A DNA stretch of 64,000 bases from an uncultured bacterium (GCA_949432885.1 CASQXY010000003.1:1-64000), one strand, 5' to 3'; counted from the first letter of the stretch, positions 1 through 12,443 are shown. The notes: generated from the sequence alone by a model not told the origin. Numbers and translations: made by a program.

Positions 1-101
1 TTTGTTAATCGTGAGCCTACTATATTTTTTATCAGTTCATTTAATTCGCAAGCAATCATAATTTATCTTTTTAAATGGCGGAAAGAAACATATATATGAT
101 T

Positions 102-211
102 AACATTCATCTTTGTTGATTACGTTATTCAGCGGAAGAGCCGGTGGAACAAAATCCACAATAGAATATGCCAAGCAACAGGGATTGGAGATTATAATTA
201 TTAAACCATAA
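102..211 (+). pseudogene. Remnant of a SLOG/DUF1273-like protein (3' end)
   Basis: Two short reading frames together resemble the end of a SLOG-fold (DUF1273-like) protein. One frame gives LTFIFVDYVI. After a frame change, SGRAGGTKSTIEYAKQQG and then LEIIIIKP run to a stop at 209-211. The glycine-rich GGT followed by an 'EYAKxxGxEIIII' tail is typical of the C-terminus of these nucleotide-binding-fold proteins. No start codon or upstream domain is present in frame in the window. Apart from this remnant I see nothing in bases 1-301. The family call is a judgement by eye from about 35 residues. Confidence 0.4.
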
Positions 212-301
212 ATTTTGCGGCGGACAAAAAATAAAATTCGCTGTACAAAATTTCTGCGCTGTGCTATTATAATGTCAATCATCTTAAAAGGAGAGAGAAC
301 A

Positions 302-472
302 ATGCCCAGAATTATCAGTGACGAATGCATACAGTGCGGCGCGTGCGCGGATACCTGCCCCGTCGGAGCAATCGCAGAAGGCGACAGCAAGTACGTGGTC
401 GACCCCGACCAGTGCATCGATTGCGGTGCATGCGAGGACGGATGCCCCGTAAGCGCAATTTCGGAAGCGTAA
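302..472 (+). CDS. 2[4Fe-4S] ferredoxin, clostridial type
   Basis: This 56-residue electron carrier has two CxxCxxCxxxCP motifs (CIQCGACADTCP and CIDCGACEDGCP), each expected to bind one [4Fe-4S] cluster. It is a soluble low-potential carrier and a natural partner of the pyruvate:ferredoxin oxidoreductase encoded at about 9-12 kb. The ORF track extends upstream to 215. I chose the ATG at 302 because AGGAGAG lies just before it and clostridial ferredoxins begin with this MP/AxxI pattern. The gene is monocistronic and is followed at once by a strong terminator. Confidence 0.95.
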   Translation: MPRIISDECIQCGACADTCPVGAIAEGDSKYVVDPDQCIDCGACEDGCPVSAISEA

Positions 473-486
473 TTAAAACAAAGGAA

Positions 487-516
487 AAAGACGCTCGCAT
501 GAGCGTCTTTTTTATT
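487..516 (+). terminator. Intrinsic terminator after ferredoxin
   Basis: A perfect 10-bp stem (AAAGACGCTC / GAGCGTCTTT) with a GCAT loop is followed by a T-rich tail. It starts 15 nt after the ferredoxin stop. Confidence 0.9.
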
Positions 517-604
517 TTCCGTTTATTTTTATTTGCTATTAAATTGTATTATAGATATTTTGTAATACATCTTTAGTATTCCGCGTTAAGCGAAAGATTG
601 CAAT

Positions 605-850
605 TTATTGCTCTTGCTTTTGGGGTTTGAGAAAGAGTACGCCGCGGGTATGCACGTCCGCGTAGGAAAAGGTTTTCAGCTCGCCCGTGTCCAGCTTGAC
701 GGAAAATACCGCAGGAAAGAGCGCGGTCACTTCGCCGTGGCACAGAGTACTTTTTCCTCTGCCTCCGTTTATCTTTATGAGCACGGGAATGTTGAGCAGT
801 TTTTTGACTCTCTCTTTGGTTGTGTCGAGGTTTTGTCCTATTTCTCTCAT
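605..850 (-). CDS. veg: Veg-family protein
   Basis: This 81-residue protein belongs to the Veg (DUF1021) family, small conserved Bacillota proteins. The Bacillus subtilis member stimulates biofilm matrix genes; the molecular function is not settled. Visible hallmarks are the central INGGRGK motif, the FPAVFSVKLD segment and the terminal FSYADVHT, all conserved in order in Veg. It is divergent from the SipL-like gene. No clear Shine-Dalgarno precedes the ATG. An AATAAT box sits 6 nt upstream, so a leaderless mRNA is possible but the -35 spacing is poor. Confidence 0.85.
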   Translation of the reverse strand: MREIGQNLDTTKERVKKLLNIPVLIKINGGRGKSTLCHGEVTALFPAVFSVKLDTGELKTFSYADVHTRGVLFLKPQKQEQ

Positions 851-924
851 AGCAAGATTATTGACCGGAATAAATCATATTATTCAATTTTGTAGCATAG
901 GATTTAATCGAAATGGAGGAGTCT

Positions 925-2421
925 ATGTTTGATTTTGATAAACTGAGTGTCAGCAAGTTTTATGTTGCGCCGTCGGTGGAGAGGGTTGTTGAGTTCTCTC
1001 CTCCCGGTCTCGATATGCAGAATATTGCGAAGGTGCTGTCTCTCGCCGTAGAGGCAAAGAGCAGTTCGGTGGACGTGTACGACGGCTACGCGCAGGTGGG
1101 CGGCAGGACGAACTTCCGCCTTACCTATCTGGATAAAGACGGCAATCCCAGAGGAGTTGACTACAACGCGGATTTCACCGTGCGTGTGGACGGCGAGTTT
1201 ACGTCGGACGACGCAGTCAATCCCGTGATAAAAGTTGTGGAATCCGACGCGCAGGCGAACGACAGTCTTATGCTTTCGGCTGTGCTTGAAGTTTCCGTCA
1301 GTGCGCAGAGAAGAGACGAGATAGAGGCGCTTATAGGAGCGGAGCAGTGCTACAAGACCACCCGCGGCATATATCTTCCCTCATTTATAGCCTCTAAGAC
1401 GACGGTCGCACCCTTTGAGGACGAGGCGGAAGTCGGCGGTGAAATAGGCGCCGTTTTGGGACTCAACACCAACGTAGCGGTCAAACGCGCCGAGGCTACG
1501 GACGGCGGAGTTATTGCTGGCGCCAACGTATACGCGGTTGTGACCTATGTCGAAAGCGGTGAGATAAAGCAGAAGGAATTTACAATCGAACTCGAAGAGG
1601 AGCTCAATCTCGACGGCGTTCAGACGGGCGACAGCATTTGCGTTCAGGCGAACGTAAAATCCGCAAAAATAGTTTTGCAGGGCGTGACCGACGACAACGT
1701 GATAAAGGTCGAGGGTGAGGTGTCGTTCAGAGTGCAGGCGTATAGATGCTCCGAGGTCGAGGTTATAGACGATTTGTTTACGCTCACAAACGAGGTTACG
1801 ATAACGCGTGAGAGAGCGGATTACGTTTGCTTTGACGGTTGCGGATTCTTCCGCGAACACGTATCCGGCACTGCGGTGCTCGGCGACAACAGGGCGGCGG
1901 TGCTCGGCATAAACGCGCTTCCTTACGCCAGATGCTACACCTCCAAGGCGTTTGTGGACGAGGACGGAAAGCTGGTTGTCGAGGGCATTGTAAACACCGA
2001 TATAATCTATAACGACGAAAACGGCTACAACTCCGTGCGCACGGAAATTCCTTTCTCCCTTACAATAGAGAGCGTACAGCCTTTCTCGAAGACGGTAAAG
2101 GTCTGCTGCGGCGTCGAAGAGATTAGCGCGAGGGCGAGAAAGGAAAGGGAAATCGACGTCGAGCTGAGCATGAGCGTGGAGGTCTGCGGTTACAGCGACG
2201 TTACGGTCGAGTATATTTCCGCGGTGGAGCTTGGCGAGGAGAAGCCTCAAAACAGGTCCGCGCTGTCGCTGTACATTTCCAACGACGGCGACGAGATTTT
2301 GGATTTGTGCAAGGCACTCACCGCTATGCCCGAAGACATAATGGCTCAAAATCCCTCTCTCCAATTCCCATTGCATGAGGGCGAAAGAGTGATTTATTTC
2401 AGAAGTATCAAGACGGCGTAA
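925..2421 (+). CDS. sipL: SipL-like SPOCS (DUF3794) protein with C-terminal LysM
   Basis: This 498-residue protein resembles SipL, the clostridial spore-coat morphogenesis protein that binds SpoIVA. Tandem SPOCS/DUF3794-type beta-rich repeats are visible: about residues 35-140 with GYAQVGGRTNFRLTYLD, a second around 190-290, and a third around 320-430. The C-terminus (about 450-495) reads as a LysM-like domain (LSLYISNDGDEILDLCKAL then MPEDIMAQNPSL), the same order as in SipL. The track start at 913 places GGAGGAG inside the gene. The ATG at 925 uses that sequence as its ribosome site, so I prefer 925. Veg lies divergently upstream. Confidence 0.8.
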   Translation: MFDFDKLSVSKFYVAPSVERVVEFSPPGLDMQNIAKVLSLAVEAKSSSVDVYDGYAQVGGRTNFRLTYLDKDGNPRGVDYNADFTVRVDGEFTSDDAVNPVIKVVESDAQANDSLMLSAVLEVSVSAQRRDEIEALIGAEQCYKTTRGIYLPSFIASKTTVAPFEDEAEVGGEIGAVLGLNTNVAVKRAEATDGGVIAGANVYAVVTYVESGEIKQKEFTIELEEELNLDGVQTGDSICVQANVKSAKIVLQGVTDDNVIKVEGEVSFRVQAYRCSEVEVIDDLFTLTNEVTITRERADYVCFDGCGFFREHVSGTAVLGDNRAAVLGINALPYARCYTSKAFVDEDGKLVVEGIVNTDIIYNDENGYNSVRTEIPFSLTIESVQPFSKTVKVCCGVEEISARARKEREIDVELSMSVEVCGYSDVTVEYISAVELGEEKPQNRSALSLYISNDGDEILDLCKALTAMPEDIMAQNPSLQFPLHEGERVIYFRSIKTA

Positions 2422-2446
2422 GTTTAAGATACGGAACTTTCCGACA

Positions 2447-2480
2447 AAGACAGCCGCTATATGCGGCTGTCTTAATTTAT
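2447..2480 (+). terminator. Hairpin terminator after sipL-like gene
   Basis: An 11-bp perfect stem (AAGACAGCCGC / GCGGCTGTCTT, loop TATAT) is followed by AATTTAT rather than a clean T-run. It is probably a terminator, but a weak one. Confidence 0.6.
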
Positions 2481-2558
2481 ATGTTTTGTTATACAATAAG
2501 CTGTTTAAATATTCAAATTCATATATAAAGCATCTGTTTTGTAAAATATGAGTGTGAA

Positions 2559-4052
2559 TTATGCGCGTTTTGATTGCGGCATTACGGCGTTTTTGGCTTT
2601 TTCAAACCATTCCTCTGCCATGAGCTTATAGCCGTTGATTTTTTCCGCGCACTCCTCCTGCGCGGTTTCTACGCGCAGCGCTATCGTATCCGATAAGGCT
2701 TCGATTTGAGACAGCTCGCCGTCCGTCAGCTTCATATCGTCGTAGGCGGCTTTTGTCATTTCTCCCAAAACCTGTATGGAAGCGTCTAGGTTTTCGAGCG
2801 TGTTTGTATTTATAAACGAGAATATGGACGCGTCAACGGTTACTGAATCCGTAAAGGGCAAATCCTGCATATTGTTTGCGGATACAAGGTCTACGGTTGC
2901 GTTGAGAATATCGTTCAGCACCGCGTGCGTATTGCCTATAACCTCGTCGGTCTCGAAAACTTCCAAAATTTCGGTTTTGATAGTTTTGTACAGGTCCGCG
3001 ATTCGGGCTTTCTTATTTGGTTCGGCGGTGCGATACAGCGTGTTTACAAACGAGTTGAGATTTTTTGCCGTAATGCCCGAGCCCGCGCATTGCAGAGCTG
3101 ACGCAAATTCTTCAAATTGCATTTGCAGATGCGGAGACAGCAGTCCGTAAACGGGGCGCAGGTCTTCTTCGCTTAATATCGGATTGGAAATATAATCGTC
3201 TATGAGCTTGCGGCAATGCTTCAAATATTCGTACGCGGAACGGAGCGCGACGTATCTGGACGCATACAGCGTTCTTGCGCGGTATTGCATAGATTGGAGC
3301 GTATTGTCGGCGTTTATTGATTTGCCGAAGAAGTAGGTCACGTACAGACTGTCCTTTGCAAACAGGCGCGCCCCCTCGTATACGTATCTGGCGCGCGTTG
3401 TTGCGTTTGCAAGAGAGGCGTCGAGGTTCTCCGTCGTTTCCGACCAGACGGTTTGTATAAGCGCTATCAATTCCTCGACGGGCATTGCGCGCGAGCCGTC
3501 GAAAGAGCACACGGAAGCCGCGCGCTTCATAAGTCTGAATCTTTGGACGGAGACGTCCGCGTAAACGGGGTTTTGGGATATGAGTATGTCGAGCTCGGTG
3601 GCAAGGGCGACGTCATTCTCGTCCGCGCTTGAAATCTCGACAGCCGCGCCGCATTTCAATGCCGACGAAACAAGCTGTTGCTTTACGGTCTCGTAGCTTA
3701 GGTCCTCTTTCGCGGAAGCAACCGAAAGACCTATGTTTGCCGCGGGATTGAGATATCCGCAGGAGACCGCGAGCGACATGAGATTGTTGAGCGCGATATT
3801 CAAAGGCACTCCCACAAGTCCGCCTTCGTTGTAGAGCATGACCTTCGCGTCCGTGTTTTCGCCCGAAATGCCGAGAACAACGTCGTTCGCGTCTACGATG
3901 AGCTCCACGGACGGATTTATGTCTACGCATATAAACGCGACAGCGCCGTTTGCGCAGTCGTCGCTGTTGTTGCACGCGACAAAAAGACAGCCTGCCGCGG
4001 CTGTAAGACACAGGATTGAAAGTATCGTTAAAACGGCTTTGCGCGTGCGCAT
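2559..4052 (-). CDS. RsgI-type domain lipoprotein, divergent from ECF sigma gene
   Basis: The 497-residue protein starts with a signal peptide and a lipobox-like FVAC followed by NN, so it should be a lipoprotein outside the membrane. Next (about residues 38-75) comes the hallmark of the RsgI middle domain, ICVDINPSVELIVDANDVVL. In RsgI anti-sigma factors this domain follows the transmembrane helix and can self-cleave at Asn-Pro. Here it is detached from any anti-sigma or transmembrane segment. The remaining ~400 residues are mostly helical and unrecognised. AAAAGGAG precedes the ATG. Divergence from the sigma/anti-sigma pair suggests a role in sensing for that system (inference). Confidence 0.65.
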   Translation of the reverse strand: MRTRKAVLTILSILCLTAAAGCLFVACNNSDDCANGAVAFICVDINPSVELIVDANDVVLGISGENTDAKVMLYNEGGLVGVPLNIALNNLMSLAVSCGYLNPAANIGLSVASAKEDLSYETVKQQLVSSALKCGAAVEISSADENDVALATELDILISQNPVYADVSVQRFRLMKRAASVCSFDGSRAMPVEELIALIQTVWSETTENLDASLANATTRARYVYEGARLFAKDSLYVTYFFGKSINADNTLQSMQYRARTLYASRYVALRSAYEYLKHCRKLIDDYISNPILSEEDLRPVYGLLSPHLQMQFEEFASALQCAGSGITAKNLNSFVNTLYRTAEPNKKARIADLYKTIKTEILEVFETDEVIGNTHAVLNDILNATVDLVSANNMQDLPFTDSVTVDASIFSFINTNTLENLDASIQVLGEMTKAAYDDMKLTDGELSQIEALSDTIALRVETAQEECAEKINGYKLMAEEWFEKAKNAVMPQSKRA

Positions 4053-4219
4053 ATCCGACTCCTTTTCAGTTTATAGTCCTAATGTAATGTCACAAAATAA
4101 ATTAACGCTAAACCGCAAATAAATATTTTTTATGAGTTTGAGGGCTGCGGGGATTTGCGCGGCGCGGACTAAATCTGTATGAAAGAAAATCCGTTTCTTT
4201 TCCGTCTGACAATTTAATG

Positions 4220-4248
4220 TTGTTGGCTTGGGAAAGATATGGTAAAAT
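4220..4248 (+). promoter_or_regulatory. Promoter of ECF sigma gene, leaderless geometry
   Basis: TTGTTG, 17 nt, TAAAAT. The -10 box ends 6 nt before the sigma gene's ATG and there is no Shine-Dalgarno, so the mRNA would start at or next to the start codon. Confidence 0.55.
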
Positions 4249-4254
4249 AAAACT

Positions 4255-4794
4255 ATGACCAAACAAGAGCTGGACAGAAAAATGCTGCTTTTGCAGCAGG
4301 GCGACGAACAGGCGTTCGAGGATATCTACAACGATACCCGACGGGGTCTGTTTGCGTTTATTCTGTCTATCTGCCGCAATTATCACACCGCAGAGGACAT
4401 GATGCAGACCGCGTATATCAGGCTTAGAACAAGCATTGCCTCCTATAAAGCGGGCGGCAACGCTTACGCGTGGCTGTATACTATCGCCAAAAACGCAACT
4501 CTCACCGAGATGAAGCGCTTAAAGCGCGAGACCCCCGTCGATATGGACGACCCTTCCTCCCAATACGGCTGGTATACGATGAACGAGGTGGGCGCGCCCG
4601 TCACCGCGGTGATGAACAGGGTGCTTTCCGAAAACGAGAGGCAGATAGTCACGCTTCATATAATTTCGGGATTTAAGCACAGGGAGATAGCCGAGATTCT
4701 TCAAAAGCCGCTCGGCACCGTGCTTTGGACTTATAACAACGCTCTTGCGAAGCTGAAAAGGGCTATCGAAAAGGAGAGGGAATATGAAGATTAA
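4255..4794 (+). CDS. RNA polymerase sigma factor, ECF (sigma-70) family
   Basis: This 179-residue two-domain sigma factor has region 2 at about residues 20-90 (AEDMMQTAYIRLRTSIASYK and AWLYTIAKNATLTEMKR). Region 4, at about 125-172, has the helix-turn-helix HREIAEILQKPLGTVLWTYNNALAKLKRAI. It would redirect RNA polymerase to a specific promoter set in response to an envelope signal. The downstream membrane protein overlaps its end by 11 nt, the usual arrangement for a sigma/anti-sigma pair. An RsgI-domain lipoprotein is divergent. No ribosome site is visible; see the promoter entry. Confidence 0.9.
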   Translation: MTKQELDRKMLLLQQGDEQAFEDIYNDTRRGLFAFILSICRNYHTAEDMMQTAYIRLRTSIASYKAGGNAYAWLYTIAKNATLTEMKRLKRETPVDMDDPSSQYGWYTMNEVGAPVTAVMNRVLSENERQIVTLHIISGFKHREIAEILQKPLGTVLWTYNNALAKLKRAIEKEREYED

Positions 4795-5341
4795 AGATAT
4801 AGAAAAGATTCTCAAATCCGAAAGGGAGGCGGAAAATATCCCCGACGTATACGCCTCGGCAAAAAAAGCCCCTCTCAACAAGCTGCTGTCGGGAGAAACG
4901 CCCGCCCGAGCGTTTCAGAAGCAGGTTGTTATGAGACTGCTCGTCACGGCTCTTATACTGTTTGCGGTCGCCGCCGTCTGTATCGGCGCAATGTGGCTGT
5001 CAAAGCCCGCAAGCCCCACCATACCCGACTGCAACGTCGAGGTCAAGGTGATAAGCGGCGGGGTCCCTACCGTTTACAGCATAGTCGTCAAAAACGAATT
5101 CGATATAGCCTCCGTATTAAAGAGCGACGGAAAGGACGCGCAGGAAGAGAACGCTGAGGTGATAGCTCCTTGCGATATAGAGGACTTTATTGTATTGAAA
5201 GACGGAGATGAAGTGTTTATTATGTCAAAATCCGCAGATTTTGACAGAGCCCTCAGAGTTGCGAACAGAGTGCTTGCCGATTTGCGCTATGCATACGGAG
5301 ATATATTCTCGGCGTCCGAGATAGGGGTTGAGGGAGAGTAA
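4784..5341 (+). CDS. Single-pass membrane protein, putative anti-sigma factor
   Basis: The 185-residue protein has an N-terminal cytoplasmic stretch of about 50 residues, one membrane helix (about 50-72, LLVTALILFAVAAVCIGAMW) and a C-terminal extracytoplasmic domain. Its start overlaps the sigma gene by 11 nt, implying translational coupling. Topology and position fit an anti-sigma factor, but I see no zinc-binding ZAS motif and no RsgI N-terminal signature. The function is therefore inferred from context only. Confidence 0.6.
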   Translation: MKIKDIEKILKSEREAENIPDVYASAKKAPLNKLLSGETPARAFQKQVVMRLLVTALILFAVAAVCIGAMWLSKPASPTIPDCNVEVKVISGGVPTVYSIVVKNEFDIASVLKSDGKDAQEENAEVIAPCDIEDFIVLKDGDEVFIMSKSADFDRALRVANRVLADLRYAYGDIFSASEIGVEGE

Positions 5342-5431
5342 ACATAAGCAGTCGGTAGGTCATTATACGAGTCGCGCGTCCGAGTTTTTGCGGGAGCGCG
5401 ATTTTCATATTGGACAGAGAACAATTTTCGG

Positions 5432-5460
5432 TTGATATTGCGGCGATTTGGCTGTATAAT
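5432..5460 (+). promoter_or_regulatory. Sigma-A promoter of GLUG lipoprotein gene
   Basis: TTGATA, 17 nt, TATAAT, about 80 nt before the lipoprotein ATG. A canonical housekeeping promoter. Confidence 0.7.
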
Positions 5461-5540
5461 AGATTCTATTAAATAAAACATACTAATTTCAGTTATTCTT
5501 CGCACGCGGGCGTATGCGCGCGGCGTGCATTGGAGCGAAT

Positions 5541-8222
5541 ATGAAAAAGATACTGATGACAATCCTTGCGCTTTGCTTTGCGGCATTGCTTTGCGTATCG
5601 CTTGTAGCTTGCAATCCGGACGGCTCGGACGGCTCCGGCGGCTCGGGGCAAAACCAATACGAGACGGCGAAATACACCGTCACCTTCAATACGGACGGCG
5701 GGCTGGCGCTTGAAAATTCCACTCTTACGGGGATTGCGTACGGCAGTTATATTCAACCGCCCAAGGACGAGAACGGAAATCTGAGAATTCCGCGTAAAAT
5801 AGGCTACACCTTCAAGTATTGGTCCAAGGACGGCACGACGGAATTCAATTTTAACACCACGCCTATAACCGCCAATACCACTCTCGTGGCGAAGTACGAC
5901 GCAAACACGTACATTCACAACTTCGACTTGACGGCGAAGCTTGTGTACAATTCGGACGGAACGTACGATATCGAGGAAAATGCCAGAGACGAGCAAAAGG
6001 TGCATTTGGGCGCGGCGGATTATATCGAAAATGAAACTACCATAAAATCCGAGTACGGCTCGGTTGGCAAGCTAAACTGTCCTACGGCGGACGAGGTGAA
6101 CGGCGTAACGCCCAAGTTCTGCTTCTGGTACTATATCGCGGAGAAGGACGGCAAGAAACAGCCCGTTCAGTTTACGGGCTGGAAGGTTGACAGCGAGGAA
6201 AGCGACAATCAGGTCAATATGCTTTCCAAGTATGCGTTCGATTATAAGTTGAAGCTGTATCCCATGTTCGACGACAATCTGCCTGAGGTCAAGGTGGAAT
6301 TCAGAGACGACCCCAAGTATTCCGAAATGCTATATTCCGAAATGAGTTACAGATTCGGGAAAAAAATCCCCGTCAGCGTAACGGGCGAAGTCAATGCGAC
6401 GAAAAACGGCTATATCTTCAATTATTGGTATTATAAGGTCGAAACCGAAAACAACGACGGAGAGAGCACGTTTAAGGAAGAAAAATTTATTTTCGACGAG
6501 CCCGAAGTGACCGCAACCTCTCCTATGGACGCGGCGGCGGCTCCCGACAACTTTACGCCCGTCACGCTTTCGCTCTATGCGAAATGGACGAGAGAGATAA
6601 ATATTTCGTCCTACGAGGATTATAAGCGCATTTACGACGAGCTGAGAAGCGACGACGAAGAAGTCAAAAAGAACGTCGAAGATATTCTCAACGCGACCAT
6701 AAATATTAGAGCGGATTTGACTTTTGGAAGCAACGCGCTCGAACCTCTTTTCGACAGCGAACACGTGTTCAAGGGAGTTATAGACGGCGGCGTCTATTCG
6801 GGCGGCAACTATGACAGCAGCAATAAGATTATAGGCGGTCTGTTCGGAAACGCCTCGCACGCATCGGTGTTCGGATACAGCGACGGCGTTATCAGAAATA
6901 TTATCTTTGAAGACGTTATGCTCGGCATAACCGCGGAAGACGGCGGCAAATATAACGACTCCGTTTATATCGGAGGAATTACCACGGTCAACGGCGGAAC
7001 TATTAACAACTGCGAAATCACTTTCAACGTCAACAACGGAATCGAGAATCTGCACACTGTCGTTTTCGGCGGAATAAGCGCCGTAAACAGAGCGACAAGC
7101 AAAAATACCACGGGCATTATAACCAAATGCAACGTGAAAATTGACGGATTCACCGCGGACTGCGAGGCGTTGACTTTCGGCGGTATCGCAGGCGAGACCA
7201 ACGCTTCGTCGAAAATTTCCTTCTGCACCGCGAATATACGCGTTGCCGAGATAAATTGCACGGACGACGGATTGTCTTCCAACGGCAGAGCCAAACTTAT
7301 ATTCGGCGGCATCGCGGGCTCTAACGGCGGCGGTATAGAATGCTCCACCTCCAAAACCGCGGTTGAAAAGGCGGTCTGTCTTACGGAATTCGTATTAGGC
7401 GGTGTTGCGGGCATAAATATGGGAAATATTCAGAAGACGGATTCCGACGTTGCTCTGTGCTCCGAAAGCGCGCCCGCTAAGGTCGGCGGCTCCATTCTGC
7501 AAATGACGTGCGTAGGCGGCATGGTCGGCAAAAACGAGGGCTGGGCGTATAACAGCTATTGTAACGCGGAGCTTTATATCGCAGTGGAGAACAAGCCCGA
7601 CGCCGACAGCATAATTGCCGTAGGCGGCATCATGGGCAATAATTTCAGCGATAAAACAGATAAAAATTCCGCTGTGACTTCGGGTATCGGCGCAATCAAC
7701 TCCTGCTATTCGACGGGACAGATTGTCGTTACGATTGGCGAAGGCATTGAAAACGTTGCGGTGTATGCGGGCGGCATCGCGGGCAGATACAAACAGAGCA
7801 ACGTGGAAGTGTGCAAGGTCGGCACGCTGTTTACGTCGGTCGGAATCGACGTCAGCAACCAAGGTAAATCCGTCATCGGATATCTGTTCGGGGAAATGGC
7901 GAAGGGTTCTTCCGTGAACGCAAAATCCTTTTATGCAAAAGAGACGAAGCTCGTTTTGAACGGAGTGACGTACGAAAAGGCGGAAGACGCGGAAAAAGGC
8001 AATTTTGAAATCACCTCCGCGGGTACGGTTACGGATATAGCGAATTTCTCGGACGCGAATTGGACGGTAGGCGCGCAGGGCAATGAATCCACGCTCGGCT
8101 TCTCGGGACTTATCTGGGAAGTCAGAGAGGGCAAGCTCACATTCGTGGAACCGCGTACTCCCGTTTCCGGTTCAAACAAAAATGAGCGCATAAGGCGTGT
8201 CGAAAATAGTTTGTCACATTAA
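5541..8222 (+). CDS. Large lipoprotein with InlB B-repeats and GLUG repeats
   Basis: The 893-residue surface protein begins with a signal peptide and lipobox (SLVAC), then a Gly/Ser-rich linker. Residues ~40-120 match an InlB B-repeat (YTVTFNTDGG ... FKYWSKDG ... TLVAKYD) and two more divergent copies follow to about residue 350. The C-terminal half is a run of GLUG-type beta-helix repeats (GGIAGETN, GGIAGSNGG, GGVAGINMG, GGMVGKNEG, GGIMGNN, GGIAGRY). Such proteins are typically cell-surface adhesins or glycan-binding proteins. The track start at 5514 lacks a ribosome site; ATG 5541 follows TTGGAGCG. Confidence 0.85.
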   Translation: MKKILMTILALCFAALLCVSLVACNPDGSDGSGGSGQNQYETAKYTVTFNTDGGLALENSTLTGIAYGSYIQPPKDENGNLRIPRKIGYTFKYWSKDGTTEFNFNTTPITANTTLVAKYDANTYIHNFDLTAKLVYNSDGTYDIEENARDEQKVHLGAADYIENETTIKSEYGSVGKLNCPTADEVNGVTPKFCFWYYIAEKDGKKQPVQFTGWKVDSEESDNQVNMLSKYAFDYKLKLYPMFDDNLPEVKVEFRDDPKYSEMLYSEMSYRFGKKIPVSVTGEVNATKNGYIFNYWYYKVETENNDGESTFKEEKFIFDEPEVTATSPMDAAAAPDNFTPVTLSLYAKWTREINISSYEDYKRIYDELRSDDEEVKKNVEDILNATINIRADLTFGSNALEPLFDSEHVFKGVIDGGVYSGGNYDSSNKIIGGLFGNASHASVFGYSDGVIRNIIFEDVMLGITAEDGGKYNDSVYIGGITTVNGGTINNCEITFNVNNGIENLHTVVFGGISAVNRATSKNTTGIITKCNVKIDGFTADCEALTFGGIAGETNASSKISFCTANIRVAEINCTDDGLSSNGRAKLIFGGIAGSNGGGIECSTSKTAVEKAVCLTEFVLGGVAGINMGNIQKTDSDVALCSESAPAKVGGSILQMTCVGGMVGKNEGWAYNSYCNAELYIAVENKPDADSIIAVGGIMGNNFSDKTDKNSAVTSGIGAINSCYSTGQIVVTIGEGIENVAVYAGGIAGRYKQSNVEVCKVGTLFTSVGIDVSNQGKSVIGYLFGEMAKGSSVNAKSFYAKETKLVLNGVTYEKAEDAEKGNFEITSAGTVTDIANFSDANWTVGAQGNESTLGFSGLIWEVREGKLTFVEPRTPVSGSNKNERIRRVENSLSH

Positions 8223-8238
8223 ACGTTCGTTATTTATC

Positions 8239-8275
8239 AAATACGGTTGGCGCGTATCGCCAACCGTATTTAATT
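8239..8275 (+). terminator. Hairpin after GLUG lipoprotein
   Basis: A 14-bp perfect stem (AAATACGGTTGGCG / CGCCAACCGTATTT) with a 5-nt loop starts 17 nt after the stop. The tail is TTTAATTA, so termination strength is uncertain. It could also serve the small minus-strand gene at 8331. Confidence 0.65.
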
Positions 8276-8330
8276 ACATAACGCTTTCGGATTTGTAAAA
8301 CAGGAACGGAAGAAAATCGTTAGCGCCTGC

Positions 8331-8489
8331 TTACAACTCGCTGTCTATCAGACTGAGTATGATTTTTCTGCCGTCCTTCAAGTAGATATAAAACATATTC
8401 CCCATAGCTTTATCGATGTAATGAACACTTTCCACTTCTTCAATTTCTGTTGCTACCAGTTCACCGATTGTAATAAGCAAGTCATCCAT
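8331..8489 (-). CDS. Small 52-residue protein with strong ribosome site
   Basis: This ORF is too short for the track: MDDLLITIGELVATEIEEVE ... ending DGRKIILSLIDSEL. It begins 9 nt after a textbook AGGAGG (AGGAGGCTATTT-ATG), which argues for real translation. The sequence looks like a compact alpha/beta fold with an acidic N-terminus. I do not recognise a family. It sits alone in the ~600-nt gap between the GLUG lipoprotein and nifJ. About 270 nt of AT-rich sequence upstream (8490-8763) shows no other gene. Confidence 0.6.
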   Translation of the reverse strand: MDDLLITIGELVATEIEEVESVHYIDKAMGNMFYIYLKDGRKIILSLIDSEL

Positions 8490-8763
8490 AAATAGCCTCC
8501 TGAATGTAAGTATACGGGATTGGAAGTTGATTTATTTCAAAATCCAAATATAGTTTAAGGTTATTAAATTGCATTAGTCAACATAGGGTTGTCAATAAAA
8601 TAGGGTTTACGGCACTAATTTTGTCGATTTTTGTTTATTAGGGTATTCGTCTTGGGAAAAAATCGACTTTATAATGCAATTATTTCCATAATATCGCGTA
8701 ATTTTATGACGTATTTTGTCGACGGTATATATTAGGAAAGAAAACGTTACGCTGCCGTTCAAT

Positions 8764-8793
8764 AAAAGCCTCCCAAAATCTCGGGAGGCTTTT
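8764..8793 (-). terminator. Intrinsic terminator of nifJ
   Basis: An 11-bp stem (AAAAGCCTCCC / GGGAGGCTTTT) lies just after the nifJ stop. On the minus strand it is followed by TTTTATT. Confidence 0.85.
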
Positions 8794-8826
8794 AGGACGG
8801 AACTCAGCGACCGTCATACGCTTATA

Positions 8827-12408
<3,582 letters not shown>

Positions 12409-12414
12409 TTATTA

Positions 12415-12443
12415 ATTATATCTATATTAAATTTGTAAGTCAA
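12415..12443 (-). promoter_or_regulatory. Sigma-A promoter of nifJ
   Basis: On the minus strand: TTGACT, 17 nt, TATAAT, about 65 nt upstream of the nifJ ATG. Near-consensus, which fits high expression of a central catabolic enzyme. Confidence 0.8.

Noticed and set aside
1381-2496. Long antisense ORF (371 aa, minus) over the sipL-like gene
   Set aside because: Shadow frame of a GC-biased coding region; low-complexity composition, no ribosome site, and the plus-strand gene has clear domains.
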